Shown: piece by piece, positions 46,660-55,529 of the stretch | How the letters are laid out: each line of letters starts with the position of its first letter | Numbering within the stretch: the first letter of the stretch is position 1 | Position numbers and translations under genes: made by a program | Assembly: GCA_963704535.1 (NCBI GenBank) | Contig: OY969916.1 | Coordinates: 62,001-126,000 of the forward strand | Source: G963704535 sp963704535 | GTDB taxonomy: Bacteria; Chloroflexota; Chloroflexia; Chloroflexales; Roseiflexaceae | DNA length: 64,000 bases | Direction of reading: 5' to 3' | Notes under the pieces: generated by a model | What the model was told of the DNA's origin: nothing | Database searches by the model: none | Seen by the model: the letters and a program-made list of their open reading frames with translations, nothing else

Positions 46660-47406
46660 ATGCGTGCGTTGTCGATCGCCGAACTTTTGCTGATCTGGGA
46701 GCGTGGAGCCGCTCAGTCGCCGATCCGGCGGGCGCTGGATCTGCTGATCGCCGCCTGCCCTGAGCTGGCGCCAGATCAGCTGGCGGCGATCAGTGTCGGC
46801 CAGCGCGACGCGTACCTGATGGTGTTGCGTGAGTGGACCTTCGGGCCACGGGTGGAGAGCCTGGCGGCCTGCCCTGGTTGTGGCGAGCGTGTGGAGCTGA
46901 GTTTCGACCTTGCCGAGGTGCGCGCAACACCACAAGCAGAGCTATCCGAGACATTCTCGTTAGCTCTCGACGGCTACGAGGTGCGGTTTCGCCTGCCCGA
47001 CAGCCGCGACCTAGCGGCCGCCAGCGGCGAGCCAGACGCGGCTGCGACCCGCAAGCGACTGCTGGCCAGTTGCCTGCTGGCCGCGTCGCGTCACGGTGAG
47101 GCCCAGGCGGTCGAACAGCTGCCTGGCCAGGTCGTTATGGCGATCGTCGAGCACATGGCGCGCGCCGATCCACAGGCCGACGTTCAGCTCGGGCTGAACT
47201 GCCCCGCCTGTGGCTACAACTGGCAGGTGACATTTGATATCGTATCGTTTTTCTGGGGTGAGATCGAGACCTGGGCGCATCGAACGCTGCGCGAGGTCCA
47301 TCTTCTCGCGCGGGCCTACGGCTGGCGCGAGGCCGATACCCTGGCGCTCAGCCCCTGGCGTCGGCGATACTATCTGGATATGCTAGCTGATGAGCGACTA
47401 TCTTGA
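46660..47406 (+). CDS. zinc-ribbon protein, T4 baseplate hub chaperone-like
   Basis: A 248-residue protein. ELLLIWERGAAQSPIRRALD and LAAISVGQRDAYLMVLREWT followed by CPGCGERVELSF resemble the T4_baseplate (gp26/gp51-like) family found in tailed phages and eCIS loci. Two C-x-x-C-G knuckles (CPGCG near 68 and CPACG near 187) probably bind zinc. The C-terminus DTLALSPWRRRYYLDML is helical. Likely role: assembly of the baseplate hub. It overlaps the next gene by 17 bp. Confidence 0.7.
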   Translation: MRALSIAELLLIWERGAAQSPIRRALDLLIAACPELAPDQLAAISVGQRDAYLMVLREWTFGPRVESLAACPGCGERVELSFDLAEVRATPQAELSETFSLALDGYEVRFRLPDSRDLAAASGEPDAAATRKRLLASCLLAASRHGEAQAVEQLPGQVVMAIVEHMARADPQADVQLGLNCPACGYNWQVTFDIVSFFWGEIETWAHRTLREVHLLARAYGWREADTLALSPWRRRYYLDMLADERLS

Positions 47407-47995
47407 TAGCCTGGTGACCAGGACGCTAGGGACTGCGCTGGTCGTGCAGCCGCGGCCGGTCGCGCGGTTCGAGCCGGCGGCTGCTATTGGCGTGCCATTG
47501 GCCGCAGCCGACTTTGCCATGGAACAGATCAACACAGAGCCAGCGGCCCGCCAGGAGCTTGGCCGACCCGCGCCTCCCCACCCGCCGGCCCTGTCGGCTC
47601 GCCCGCTCCAGCCAGCGCCATCGTGGCTAGCCGCTGCACCACGGCACCCGCTTGAGCCGCCGTGGCGCGATCCACGCGGCCAGCATGCGGTGCCGCCCGA
47701 GCCGCCTGCCGAGCGAGCGTCCCAGCCCGAATCTGATACGCCGGCGCGGCGTGAGTTGCGAACTGCCGGGCCGCCGCTCGCTCCGCCGCCCACTGCTCAA
47801 CCGCCGCTCATACGAGTAGAGCGAACGCCAGATCAGCCCACGCCGCCGACCGCCGATTTGATCAGGCCAGCGATTGTCCAATCGCCCGAACCCATGGAGG
47901 GGCCACTGCATACCATGGAGCGGATTATCGAGCGGGTGTCAGCTCGGGAGCCGCCGGCCCAGGCGGCAGCGCCCACGCCGCTGCTGCCGACTTAA
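47390..47995 (+). CDS. proline-rich eCIS protein, first half (ends at in-frame TAA)
   Basis: A 201-residue segment. MSDYLDSLVTRTLGTALVVQ is a small ordered N-terminus, followed by Pro/Ala/Arg-rich low-complexity sequence. The TAA at 47993-47995 lies in the same reading frame as the next segment; removing it would give one protein of about 431 residues. The last part, MERIIERVSARE, already has the repeat seen after the stop. Proline-rich proteins in this position are common in eCIS operons; the exact role is unknown. Confidence 0.6.
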   Translation: MSDYLDSLVTRTLGTALVVQPRPVARFEPAAAIGVPLAAADFAMEQINTEPAARQELGRPAPPHPPALSARPLQPAPSWLAAAPRHPLEPPWRDPRGQHAVPPEPPAERASQPESDTPARRELRTAGPPLAPPPTAQPPLIRVERTPDQPTPPTADLIRPAIVQSPEPMEGPLHTMERIIERVSAREPPAQAAAPTPLLPT

Positions 47996-48028
47996 ACTAT
48001 CCTAGAGCATAGGACCGAGCGAATCGTC

Positions 48029-48685
48029 GTGGAGGAACGCCTGGCGCCACCCGCAGCAAACATAGAGAAAGCAATGCCGCCAACCGCGCCTACTCCTCAG
48101 AGGCAAGCACCCAATCCAGCAGTCGAGCGCGTGATCGAGCGCGTGGTACCGCCAACGCCCAGCGTCGAACGGGTGGTCGAGCGCCTGGCGTCGCCCGCGC
48201 CACTCGTCGAGCGCGTGATCGAGCGCGTGGCGCCGCCAGCGCCGAGCGTTGAGCACGCGCTCGAGCGTCTTGCGCCGCCAGCGCCAATCGTCGAACACAC
48301 CATCGAGCACGTGGCGCCGCCAGGACCGATCGTCGAACGGGTGATTGAGCGTCTAGCACCACGTGAAACTGGCGAGTTGCCATGGCGCGCTCCCAGGATC
48401 GTGGCGGGCGAAGCGCAGGGGCCGCGAGCCGAGCCGGCGCTCAACCAGATGGCCCAACCGCCAAGCCGCGAGCCGAGCATCGTCTATCCGCGGGTGCGGC
48501 CAGCCGCCGCACCAGCCGCACCCGCCGCTCCGGCCCCCGCGCCGACGATCCAGGTGACGATCGGCCGCGTCGAGGTGCGGGCCACGCCCGCGCAACCGGC
48601 GCCGTCGCGTCAGCCACCGGCGCCAGCGACCGCCATGAGCCTGGACGAATACCTCCGCCAGCGTAAAGGAGGAGGCGCACGATGA
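48029..48685 (+). CDS. proline-rich eCIS protein, second half with 14-residue repeats
   Basis: A 218-residue frame in phase with the preceding one. Six tandem units of 14 residues (VERVIERVVPPTPS and relatives; 48120-48360) are followed by an Ala/Pro-rich region and a C-terminal TIQVTIGRVEVRATPAQP strand and LDEYLRQRKGG motif that close the family. Its GTG start at 48029 has no ribosome site, so independent translation is unlikely; it is probably the end of the same gene. It overlaps the next gene by ATGA. Confidence 0.6.
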   Translation: MEERLAPPAANIEKAMPPTAPTPQRQAPNPAVERVIERVVPPTPSVERVVERLASPAPLVERVIERVAPPAPSVEHALERLAPPAPIVEHTIEHVAPPGPIVERVIERLAPRETGELPWRAPRIVAGEAQGPRAEPALNQMAQPPSREPSIVYPRVRPAAAPAAPAAPAPAPTIQVTIGRVEVRATPAQPAPSRQPPAPATAMSLDEYLRQRKGGGAR

Positions 48686-49956
48686 GTAATTCGCTGGCGA
48701 TCACCGCTGTAACCATGACTCTCCAGAGCCTACTGGAACGTGAGTTCAGCGCGCCGATCCAACTCCAGCCCGACCAGGACCTATCAGGCACGCGCATCAG
48801 CGCACGACCGCTCGACAAGGCGCGCGACACCTTCACCGGCAACCAGATCAACCTGTTTCTCTTCCACACAACGCTGAACGCGGCGCTACGCAACATGGAC
48901 ATGCCACTCCAGACCAAGCCAGGCGAGCGTGGCCAGCCGCCCCTGGCCCTCAACCTCTCGTATATGATCACCGCCTATGGCAAGGACGGCCAGGACCCCG
49001 AGCTGTTTAGCCACCGGCTGCTAGGCCGGGCGATGAGCGTCATGCACGATAACCCGCTGCTCAACCCAACCGACATCCATGCGGCGACCCAGGCTCAGTT
49101 GCCCGACAGCGACCTGCACGAGCAGATCGAGCATGTGCGGATCACCCCGGCGTCGCTCTCGCTTGAGGAGCTGTCTAAGCTGTGGGCCACGTTTCAGACC
49201 CAGTACCGCATCTCGGCGGTCTATCATATCGCGGTTGTGCTGATTGAGAGCACGCGCCGGGCGCGCGCGGCGCTGCCGGTCCTCAAACGCGGCCCACAGG
49301 ATCGCGGCGCCGCAGTGGTGGGCGACCCGACACCGCCATTTCCGACGCTCGAAGGGATCTTCCGAGTGCGACGTCAGCCGGGTATTCTGCTCGGCGACAC
49401 TCTCTTGCTACGCGGCCATCACCTGGACGGCGTCGACGCGATCGTTCGCTTTGCGAGCCCGCGCTTGGAAGTGGTCAACCAGGTGGAACCAGAAGAAGGT
49501 GGGACCGCGAGCGAGCTGGCAGTGAAGCTGCCCGACCCGAACCTTGATCCCAGCGTAGCGGTGGCCTGGCCAGCCGGATTTCAGACCGTCGCGCTCAGCG
49601 TCGTGCGCGATGGCAAGCGCCAGACGTCGAACGAATTGCCGATCGCGCTGGTGCCGCAGATCGTGGTCCCAGAGAACGCCGTGCCAAGCGTTGACGGCAA
49701 GCTCTTTGTGACTGTGACCTGCGTGCCGCAGGTGTGGCCCGAGCAGCGAGTCGCACTGCTGGTGGGCGCCCGCGAGATCCCAGCTGCGCGTCGCGACGAT
49801 CGGACCGATACGCTCGAATTCGAGGTCACCGGCATCGCGGCCGGCACCTATGTGGTGCGCCTGCGGGTCGATGGCGTGGACAGCGTACCATTCGCTGAAA
49901 TCGCGAACCCGCCTGGATTCGAGTTCAGCGCGAGCCAGAAGGTGACGATCCCATGA
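48682..49956 (+). CDS. Pvc16-like eCIS protein (DUF4255)
   Basis: A 424-residue protein. The N-terminal domain MSNSLAITAVTMTLQSLLER with TGNQINLFLFHTTLNAALRN and HRLLGRAMSVMHDNPLL matches DUF4255, the Pvc16/tail-terminator type domain of eCIS. Residues of about 215-424 form repeated beta-sandwich (IPT/TIG-like) domains with GTYVVRLRVDGVDS. Such a protein caps the distal end of sheath and tube. ATGA overlaps on both sides indicate tight coupling with the proline-rich gene and the ATPase. Confidence 0.88.
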   Translation: MSNSLAITAVTMTLQSLLEREFSAPIQLQPDQDLSGTRISARPLDKARDTFTGNQINLFLFHTTLNAALRNMDMPLQTKPGERGQPPLALNLSYMITAYGKDGQDPELFSHRLLGRAMSVMHDNPLLNPTDIHAATQAQLPDSDLHEQIEHVRITPASLSLEELSKLWATFQTQYRISAVYHIAVVLIESTRRARAALPVLKRGPQDRGAAVVGDPTPPFPTLEGIFRVRRQPGILLGDTLLLRGHHLDGVDAIVRFASPRLEVVNQVEPEEGGTASELAVKLPDPNLDPSVAVAWPAGFQTVALSVVRDGKRQTSNELPIALVPQIVVPENAVPSVDGKLFVTVTCVPQVWPEQRVALLVGAREIPAARRDDRTDTLEFEVTGIAAGTYVVRLRVDGVDSVPFAEIANPPGFEFSASQKVTIP

Positions 49957-52146
49957 GCGAGATGGCTAGCTGGCATACCGCGAACGAAAGCTACCTCGCC
50001 ACCGCGATCACCTGGCTGCGCCTGCGCCTGGCCCAACTCGCCGGCCCCGAGGCCATGGCCGCGCCGGACCCGCCAGCCGTGATGAACGTGCCGCTGGCAG
50101 ACGCGACGAAGTCGGGCAGTTGGCGGCGCTCCTGGCGGTCGCCTAGGCCACCCGCGCCGCCCGTATTGCTGCTTCCGCCGGCGGCGGCTGTGCCGCAGGC
50201 AAGCGTGACCGACGACGAGATCGCGGCGGCGGCCGAGGTGCTGGCTGCCGCCTCGGCGACCGATCCGCCGCCGGCGCTGCTGATCCTGAGCCAGCGGCTG
50301 GGGCTTTCGCCATTCGAGCGCGACGTGCTGCTGCTATGCGCCGCGATCGAGCTGGATACGCGCATCGCACCGCTGTGCGCGCGTGTGCAGGGCGACCCGA
50401 GCCGGCCCTTCCCGACGTTCGCGCTGGCGCTGGCGCTGTTTCCCAACCCGGCCTGGGATCTGCTCTCGCCCGAGCGCCCGCTGCGCTTTTGGCGGCTGAT
50501 CGAGATCAATCAGCCGGGCGCGCAGCCGCTAACCAGCAGCCCGCTACGCGCCGACGAGCGGATCGTCAACTATATCAAAGGCCTGAACTACCTCGACGAC
50601 CGGCTGCGCCCGCTGCTCACACCGATGACTGGTGCCAGCCAGCCGGAAGATCTGCCGCCGTCGCAGCGATCGGTCATCGAGACGATTGTGGATCGCCTGG
50701 AACAGGCCGCGGTGGCCGCGCGCCTGCCGGTCGTGCATTTGCTCGGGCCGGATGCCTCCAGCAAGCAACTGGTCGCTGCGTCCGCCGCCGCCGCACTGAA
50801 CCTGCGGCTGTATAGTTTGCCACTCGACCTGCTGCCCACCACGCCCGCCGATCTGGAGGTATTGGTCCGGCTGTGGCAGCGCGAGAGCATCCTGCTGCCG
50901 ATCGCGCTCTATCTTGATGCGTTCGAGGCCGACCTGGGTGCCTCGGGCGAGGGACGGGCCGGACTGCTCCAGCGCTTCCTGACGCGGCTCGACGGGGTAC
51001 TTTTTCTCGATACCCGCGAGCGGCAGCCTGGCCTGAACCGCGAGATACTGGCGCTCGACATCGCCCGCCCGACCTCGGCGGAGCAGCGGGCCGCCTGGGC
51101 GGCTGCGCTGGGCCAGCAGGCCGGCGCTTGCCCGGCGCGCCTGGCCGGGCAGTTCAGCCTGGATGTTGCCGAGATCGAGCAGATCGCTCAGGTCGCGCTG
51201 GCCGAGGAGCCGAGTGAGCAGCAGGTCCTGCACAAACGTGTCTGGGAGCTGTGCCTGATCGGCACCCGCCCGCGGCTGGACACGCTGGCGCAGCGCATCG
51301 ACGGCCGCTCGACCTGGGATGATATCGTGCTGCCGCCGGGCGAACTCGCGCTGCTGCGCCAGATCGCCGCACAGGTCGGCCAGCGCGGCAGAGTCTACGA
51401 CGACTGGGGTTTCGGGCGCAAGATGAACCGCGGCAAAGGCATCAGCGCGCTGTTCTCGGGCGACAGCGGCACTGGCAAAACCATGGCCGCCGAGGTGATC
51501 GCCGACGACCTAGAGCTTAACCTGTATCGGATCGATCTCAGCCAGGTCGTCAGCAAGTATATCGGTGAGACCGAGAAGAACCTGCGGCGGCTGTTCGACG
51601 CAGCCGAGGATGGCGGGGTGATCCTGTTCTTCGACGAGGCCGACGCGCTGTTCGGCAAGCGCAGCGAGGTCAAGGACAGCCACGATCGCTATGCCAACAT
51701 CGAGGTCAACTACCTGCTGCAGCGTATGGAGACCTACCGCGGCCTGGCCATTCTGGCGACGAATATGAAGAGCGCGCTGGACTCGGCGTTTCTGCGCCGG
51801 CTGCGCTTCGTGGTCAACTTTCCGTTTCCCAGCGTGGCCGAGCGCAAGCTTATGTGGCAGAAGGTCTACCCAAAGGCCGAACTCGGCGCGCGGCCTGCCC
51901 GGCACGCCGACCGAGGGGCTTGACTACGATCACCTGGCGCGGCTGAATCTTTCAGGTGGCAACATTCACGGCATCGCGCTCAACGCCGCCTTTATGGCGG
52001 CCCAAACCGGCGATCCGGTGACGATGCACCTGATTCTCGATGCGGCACGGATCGAGTTTCGCAAGCTCGAGCGCCCGATCAACGAGGCCGACTTTCGCTG
52101 GCAGCCGGTGTCGCCATACAGCACCACGCCATTGATTAACGGCTGA
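49953..52146 (+). pseudogene. AAA+ ATPase of the eCIS (Pvc15-like), frameshifted
   Basis: The first frame (49953-51923) has an N-terminal winged-helix-like region, then the AAA+ module: Walker A GDSGTGKT at 503-510, Walker B VILFFDEADALFG, sensor ILATNMKSALDSAFLRRLRF. After about 51893 the frame is lost. GLPGTPTEGLDYDHLARLNL and SGGNIHGIALNAAFMAAQ, the lid domain, continue in another frame to TGA 52144-52146. One extra C (or two missing bases) near 51885-51892 explains the break. The family remodels or loads components of eCIS; cargo loading is a suggested role. Confidence 0.9.
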
Positions 52147-52180
52147 TAGACCTTCCTGATGACATAGAGGGCAGGCACCT

Positions 52181-52465
52181 ATGAAGATCACTGTCAACAT
52201 CGAACGGCTGATTCTCGAGAACCTGCCCATCACGGCGGCGCAAGGGCCGCTGATTCAGGCGGCGCTCGAGGCCGAGCTGGGCCGCTTGCTGGCCCTGGAT
52301 GGGCTGGCCTCCGGCATGCTGGAGGGTGGCGCCAGGCCGACGCTTCCGGTGGGTGCCATCCAGGTTGGGAATGAGAGCGACCCGGCGGCGCTGGGGCGGC
52401 AGATCGCCCATGCGGTGTATGGCGGGATCGGCGCGACAGAGTCAGGCGACAAGGTGGCAGAATGA
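52181..52465 (+). CDS. small eCIS-locus protein
   Basis: A 94-residue protein starting MKITVNIERLILENLPITAA, followed by a helix GPLIQAALEAELGRLLALDG and a C-terminal LGRQIAHAVYGGIG segment. No known motif. It precedes the cargo island and overlaps its first gene by ATGA, and similar short proteins often sit at this place in eCIS operons. It may be a chaperone or adaptor for cargo. Confidence 0.65.
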   Translation: MKITVNIERLILENLPITAAQGPLIQAALEAELGRLLALDGLASGMLEGGARPTLPVGAIQVGNESDPAALGRQIAHAVYGGIGATESGDKVAE

Positions 52466-53166
52466 GCAGAGAGCAGCAAACTGTCAGATCAGCTCAATCG
52501 GCATGGGCGGCCCCCAGCCGCGTGCTCCAGCGCGCCTGCGCCTGCGGCCAGCACAGCGGCAACGGCGGCGAGTGTGAGGCATGCCGCCAGAAGCGGTTGG
52601 GTCTCCAGCGCCAGGCGATCAGCCAGACGACGCCCAATACCGCGCCGCCGATCGTTCACGACGTGCTGCGCTCGTCGGGGCAGCCGCTCGATGCAGCCAC
52701 CCGCAGTTTTATGGAGCCGCGCTTTGGGCAGGACTTCAGCGGAGTGCGCGTGCATACGGATGGGAAAGCGGCCGAGTCGGCGCGGGTGGTGAATGCGCTG
52801 GCGTACACCGTGAGGCGGGATATCGTATTTGGGGCGGGACAGTATACGCCAGGGACGAGCATAGGGCGACGGCTGCTGGCGCATGAGTTGACGCATGCAG
52901 CACAGCAAGGAAACGGCGTCATTCAAGACAAGCTGGAAATCGGTCAACCGGCAGGTTCACATGAGCAAGAGGCAGACCGAGCAGCAGACCGGATCGTTTT
53001 GGGACGCCCCGCCTTCCTGAATGATCAAGGGAGTCGTCCTACACTTCCTTCAGGGATGCTCTTCACCTACCGAAACAAGGAGGCGTTTAATTTTCGTCGT
53101 AAGGATGAACCGGGACTGAAAGAGGAACAGTTCACCAACTCCAAAACGCAGCCGTGGATTGAGTAG
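52462..53166 (+). CDS. DUF4157 cargo protein 1 (interrupted by TAG)
   Basis: A 234-residue segment. The leader LQRACACGQHSGNGGECEAC has cysteines C26, C28, C38 and C41 (C-x-C-x9-C-x2-C), probably a small zinc knuckle. DUF4157 follows (about 60-155): PIVHDVLRSSGQPLD, RFGQDFSGVRVHTD and the zincin-like LLAHELTHAAQQ (HExxH). The frame is stopped by TAG at 53164-53166 and the next segment continues in phase. DUF4157 proteins are typical cargo of eCIS. Confidence 0.8.
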   Translation: MSREQQTVRSAQSAWAAPSRVLQRACACGQHSGNGGECEACRQKRLGLQRQAISQTTPNTAPPIVHDVLRSSGQPLDAATRSFMEPRFGQDFSGVRVHTDGKAAESARVVNALAYTVRRDIVFGAGQYTPGTSIGRRLLAHELTHAAQQGNGVIQDKLEIGQPAGSHEQEADRAADRIVLGRPAFLNDQGSRPTLPSGMLFTYRNKEAFNFRRKDEPGLKEEQFTNSKTQPWIE

Positions 53167-53214
53167 ATTACGCTGAAATTTAATGGGGCAAAGATAAACT
53201 CAGCGGGTGACCTG

Positions 53215-53715
53215 GTGGCAACCGGAACTCTCAATGCCACATACAACGCAAACACAGCGGCACTACCAGCCATAAATCTTAGTATCGTCGGCGGTTCAAC
53301 CAAGCTTGGGCTGACGGATCAGGGGACAGGTTTTAAAGTTCATCGGATCGAGGGGATTGGGTACAACGATGTACGTCCATCCGATCCGGAGGGTAAATCC
53401 TGGCCGGCGAATAAATATTCGAAGAGTCTCAATGCCAGTATGCATTATGCGGTATTTTTCAAAGGGAAGCAGGCAATACATGGCGGCGCACTCGATATTG
53501 GTTCACATTCCTGCATCCATGTGGATTGGAACGACCTGCACACGATCCGACAGATTAACTACCATTCGGTGGTGGGTAAGACAACGGTCGACGTCTCTTA
53601 TGATCCAGCAGCCCTCACAACACTCTGCTGCTCTCGGATGAAGATCTTGGGAGTGACTAAAAAAGGGGAGGCACCAAATCCCTGCCGGAGAGAAGACCCA
53701 ACAGCTTGTCCATAG
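53215..53715 (+). CDS. L,D-transpeptidase-like C-terminal domain of cargo 1
   Basis: The segment is in the same frame as the DUF4157 part (continuing ITLKFNGAKINS after the TAG). GTGFKVHRIEGIGYNDV, ASMHYAVFFKGKQAIHGGAL and SHSCIHVDWND resemble the YkuD/L,D-transpeptidase catalytic region; TGC at 53512 is the expected nucleophile cysteine of an S-H-x-C motif. Such an enzyme would act on peptidoglycan, fitting a toxin against bacteria. No valid start exists in this half, so it is likely the C-terminus of cargo 1 cut off by a nonsense codon. Confidence 0.6.
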   Translation: MATGTLNATYNANTAALPAINLSIVGGSTKLGLTDQGTGFKVHRIEGIGYNDVRPSDPEGKSWPANKYSKSLNASMHYAVFFKGKQAIHGGALDIGSHSCIHVDWNDLHTIRQINYHSVVGKTTVDVSYDPAALTTLCCSRMKILGVTKKGEAPNPCRREDPTACP

Positions 53716-53829
53716 ATTAGGTGGAGAGCAATTGAAACGCCAAGCAATCGACAAAACCCGATCTAGCTGTGGCGAACAAGATGCCAAACCGCACACTTGA
53801 CGTAAAACGGTGCGTAGAGAATTGAGCCG

Positions 53830-55518
53830 ATGAATGCACTATTGCAAACCCAGATAAAGGCAGCGCCAACGCCCTCCTTCACACCTACGCGAGCCGGCTT
53901 CCTGCAGCGCGCGTGCGCCTGCGGCCAGCACAGCGGCAACGGCGGCGAGTGCGCGGCGTGCCGCCAGAAGCGGCTGGGCTTGCAGCGCAAGGCCGCCAGC
54001 CAGACGACGCCTGGTGTCGCGCCGCCGATCGTCCACGATGTGCTGCGCTCGTCGGGGCAGCCGCTCGATGCTAGCGCGCGCGCCTTTATGGAGCCGCGCT
54101 TCGGGCACGACTTCAGCCAGGTGCGCGTGCATACCGATGTGCAGGCGGCCGAGTCGGCGCGAGCCGTGAACGCCGTGGCCTATGCCGTCGGGCGGAATGT
54201 CGTGTTTGGGGCAGGACAGTATAACCCGGCGACAACCGCAGGGCGATGGATCCTTGCCCATGAGCTGACCCACGTTGTACAGCAGGGCGGCCAGCATGTT
54301 GCGGCGGGTGTAGCGCTCGAATCCGGTCGATCGGATACCTACGAGCAGCAGGCTGACACCGTCGCCTCGGCTGTCGGAAGAGATTTGAGCCGGGCGCCAG
54401 CCAGCGCTCTCAGCAGCCGTGTCGCTCCAAAGCTCATGCTGCTCACTCCTGATCAATTCCGCGCCCAATTAGGCACCACTCCGGAGCAAAAGAGCGCTAT
54501 CGACGTCCTGTTTAGTAATGCGACCTTCCTAGCCCTATGGAACTACCTTGACGCCTGTACAGCGGTGCCGACGCAAGACCGTGGCCCGCTGGCATTGCTG
54601 GTTACTCCAGGGCTCGGGCTCCCTCAGGTTGAACGCTTCGGGGGGTATTCTCCGGGATCGCGAACGCTGGAGATCAACCCGACAAAGTCCGAACATAAAT
54701 CGAACCCGACTGAGCTTGTGGATACAATCGTCCACGAGGTCATCCACACGGTCGATCACCTTCAGAGCATCTGCGTGGCCGCCGGAGCCCCTCCCGCCCC
54801 GCTCGCCGGCGCAGCGACAGCGAGCGCGCCTAGCCGCGCCGCAGTCGCCGGCACGCCCGACGAGGCGCGGCTCATGATCGAACAAGGGCCGGGCGCGAGC
54901 AACCCATGTGAAGAGTTTGTCGATATCAACGCGGCTGCCCAGCAGATGATTATCCAGATTCTTGTCGAGAACATCAAGGTATCGCGCGTCGGCCGCCCGA
55001 CGCTTGTATTCGTCAATGAGATCCTACGTCGCGACCCGGCCGCCATGGCCGCATACGAGGCTTGCCGCGGCGCCGCCTGCGCTAAACCGACCGCCGCCAA
55101 GCGCAGGCGCGATATAGCTCGCTGCTCGGCTGAGATCATCGGTCGTTTTATGCCGCCGGACCTTTTACCCTCGCTGCTCCCGAACCGCGTGTACTTTGAT
55201 TTTGGCGCTAACACATTGCGCTCCGACAGCCTAGAGACGCTTGATTTGATAGCACTCTTTCTTATGGCCCATCCTACTATTTCTGTAGGTCTCGAAGGCC
55301 ATGCTGACCCGGTTGGAACGGCAGCCGCTAACTTATCCCTAGGCCAGCGCCGCGCGGAGATTGTCAAACAAGAACTGCTTCGCAAGGGCGTAAAGCCCGC
55401 GCAGATCCGATCGGTCAGTTCGCGTGGCGAACAGGATCAGCTCTCCACCGGCCCGGCTACTCATTGGAAGGATCGGCGTGTCGAGATCATACCATCCTCG
55501 GTGTCGCCCGGACCATAA
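53830..55518 (+). CDS. DUF4157 cargo protein 2: two HExxH motifs and OmpA domain
   Basis: A 562-residue protein. The leader cysteines are C29, C31, C41 and C44, followed by DUF4157 with HELTH at 144-148. A middle domain contains a second HExxH, VDTIVHEVIHTVDHL (His302), in an otherwise unknown region with NPTELVDTI nearby. The C-terminus (about 450-555) is an OmpA/MotB-type peptidoglycan-binding fold: VYFDFGANTLRSDS, VGLEGHADPVGTAAANLSLG and QRRAEIVKQELLRKGV. This combination suggests a peptidoglycan-anchored protease-like toxin. Its start has no strong ribosome site. Confidence 0.85.
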   Translation: MNALLQTQIKAAPTPSFTPTRAGFLQRACACGQHSGNGGECAACRQKRLGLQRKAASQTTPGVAPPIVHDVLRSSGQPLDASARAFMEPRFGHDFSQVRVHTDVQAAESARAVNAVAYAVGRNVVFGAGQYNPATTAGRWILAHELTHVVQQGGQHVAAGVALESGRSDTYEQQADTVASAVGRDLSRAPASALSSRVAPKLMLLTPDQFRAQLGTTPEQKSAIDVLFSNATFLALWNYLDACTAVPTQDRGPLALLVTPGLGLPQVERFGGYSPGSRTLEINPTKSEHKSNPTELVDTIVHEVIHTVDHLQSICVAAGAPPAPLAGAATASAPSRAAVAGTPDEARLMIEQGPGASNPCEEFVDINAAAQQMIIQILVENIKVSRVGRPTLVFVNEILRRDPAAMAAYEACRGAACAKPTAAKRRRDIARCSAEIIGRFMPPDLLPSLLPNRVYFDFGANTLRSDSLETLDLIALFLMAHPTISVGLEGHADPVGTAAANLSLGQRRAEIVKQELLRKGVKPAQIRSVSSRGEQDQLSTGPATHWKDRRVEIIPSSVSPGP

Positions 55519-55529
55519 AAGAGGTTGCT

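Noticed and set aside
47390..53715. Stop-codon reassignment explaining the in-frame stops
   Set aside because: The two stops differ (TAA and TAG), and neighbouring genes end normally with TAA, TAG and TGA.
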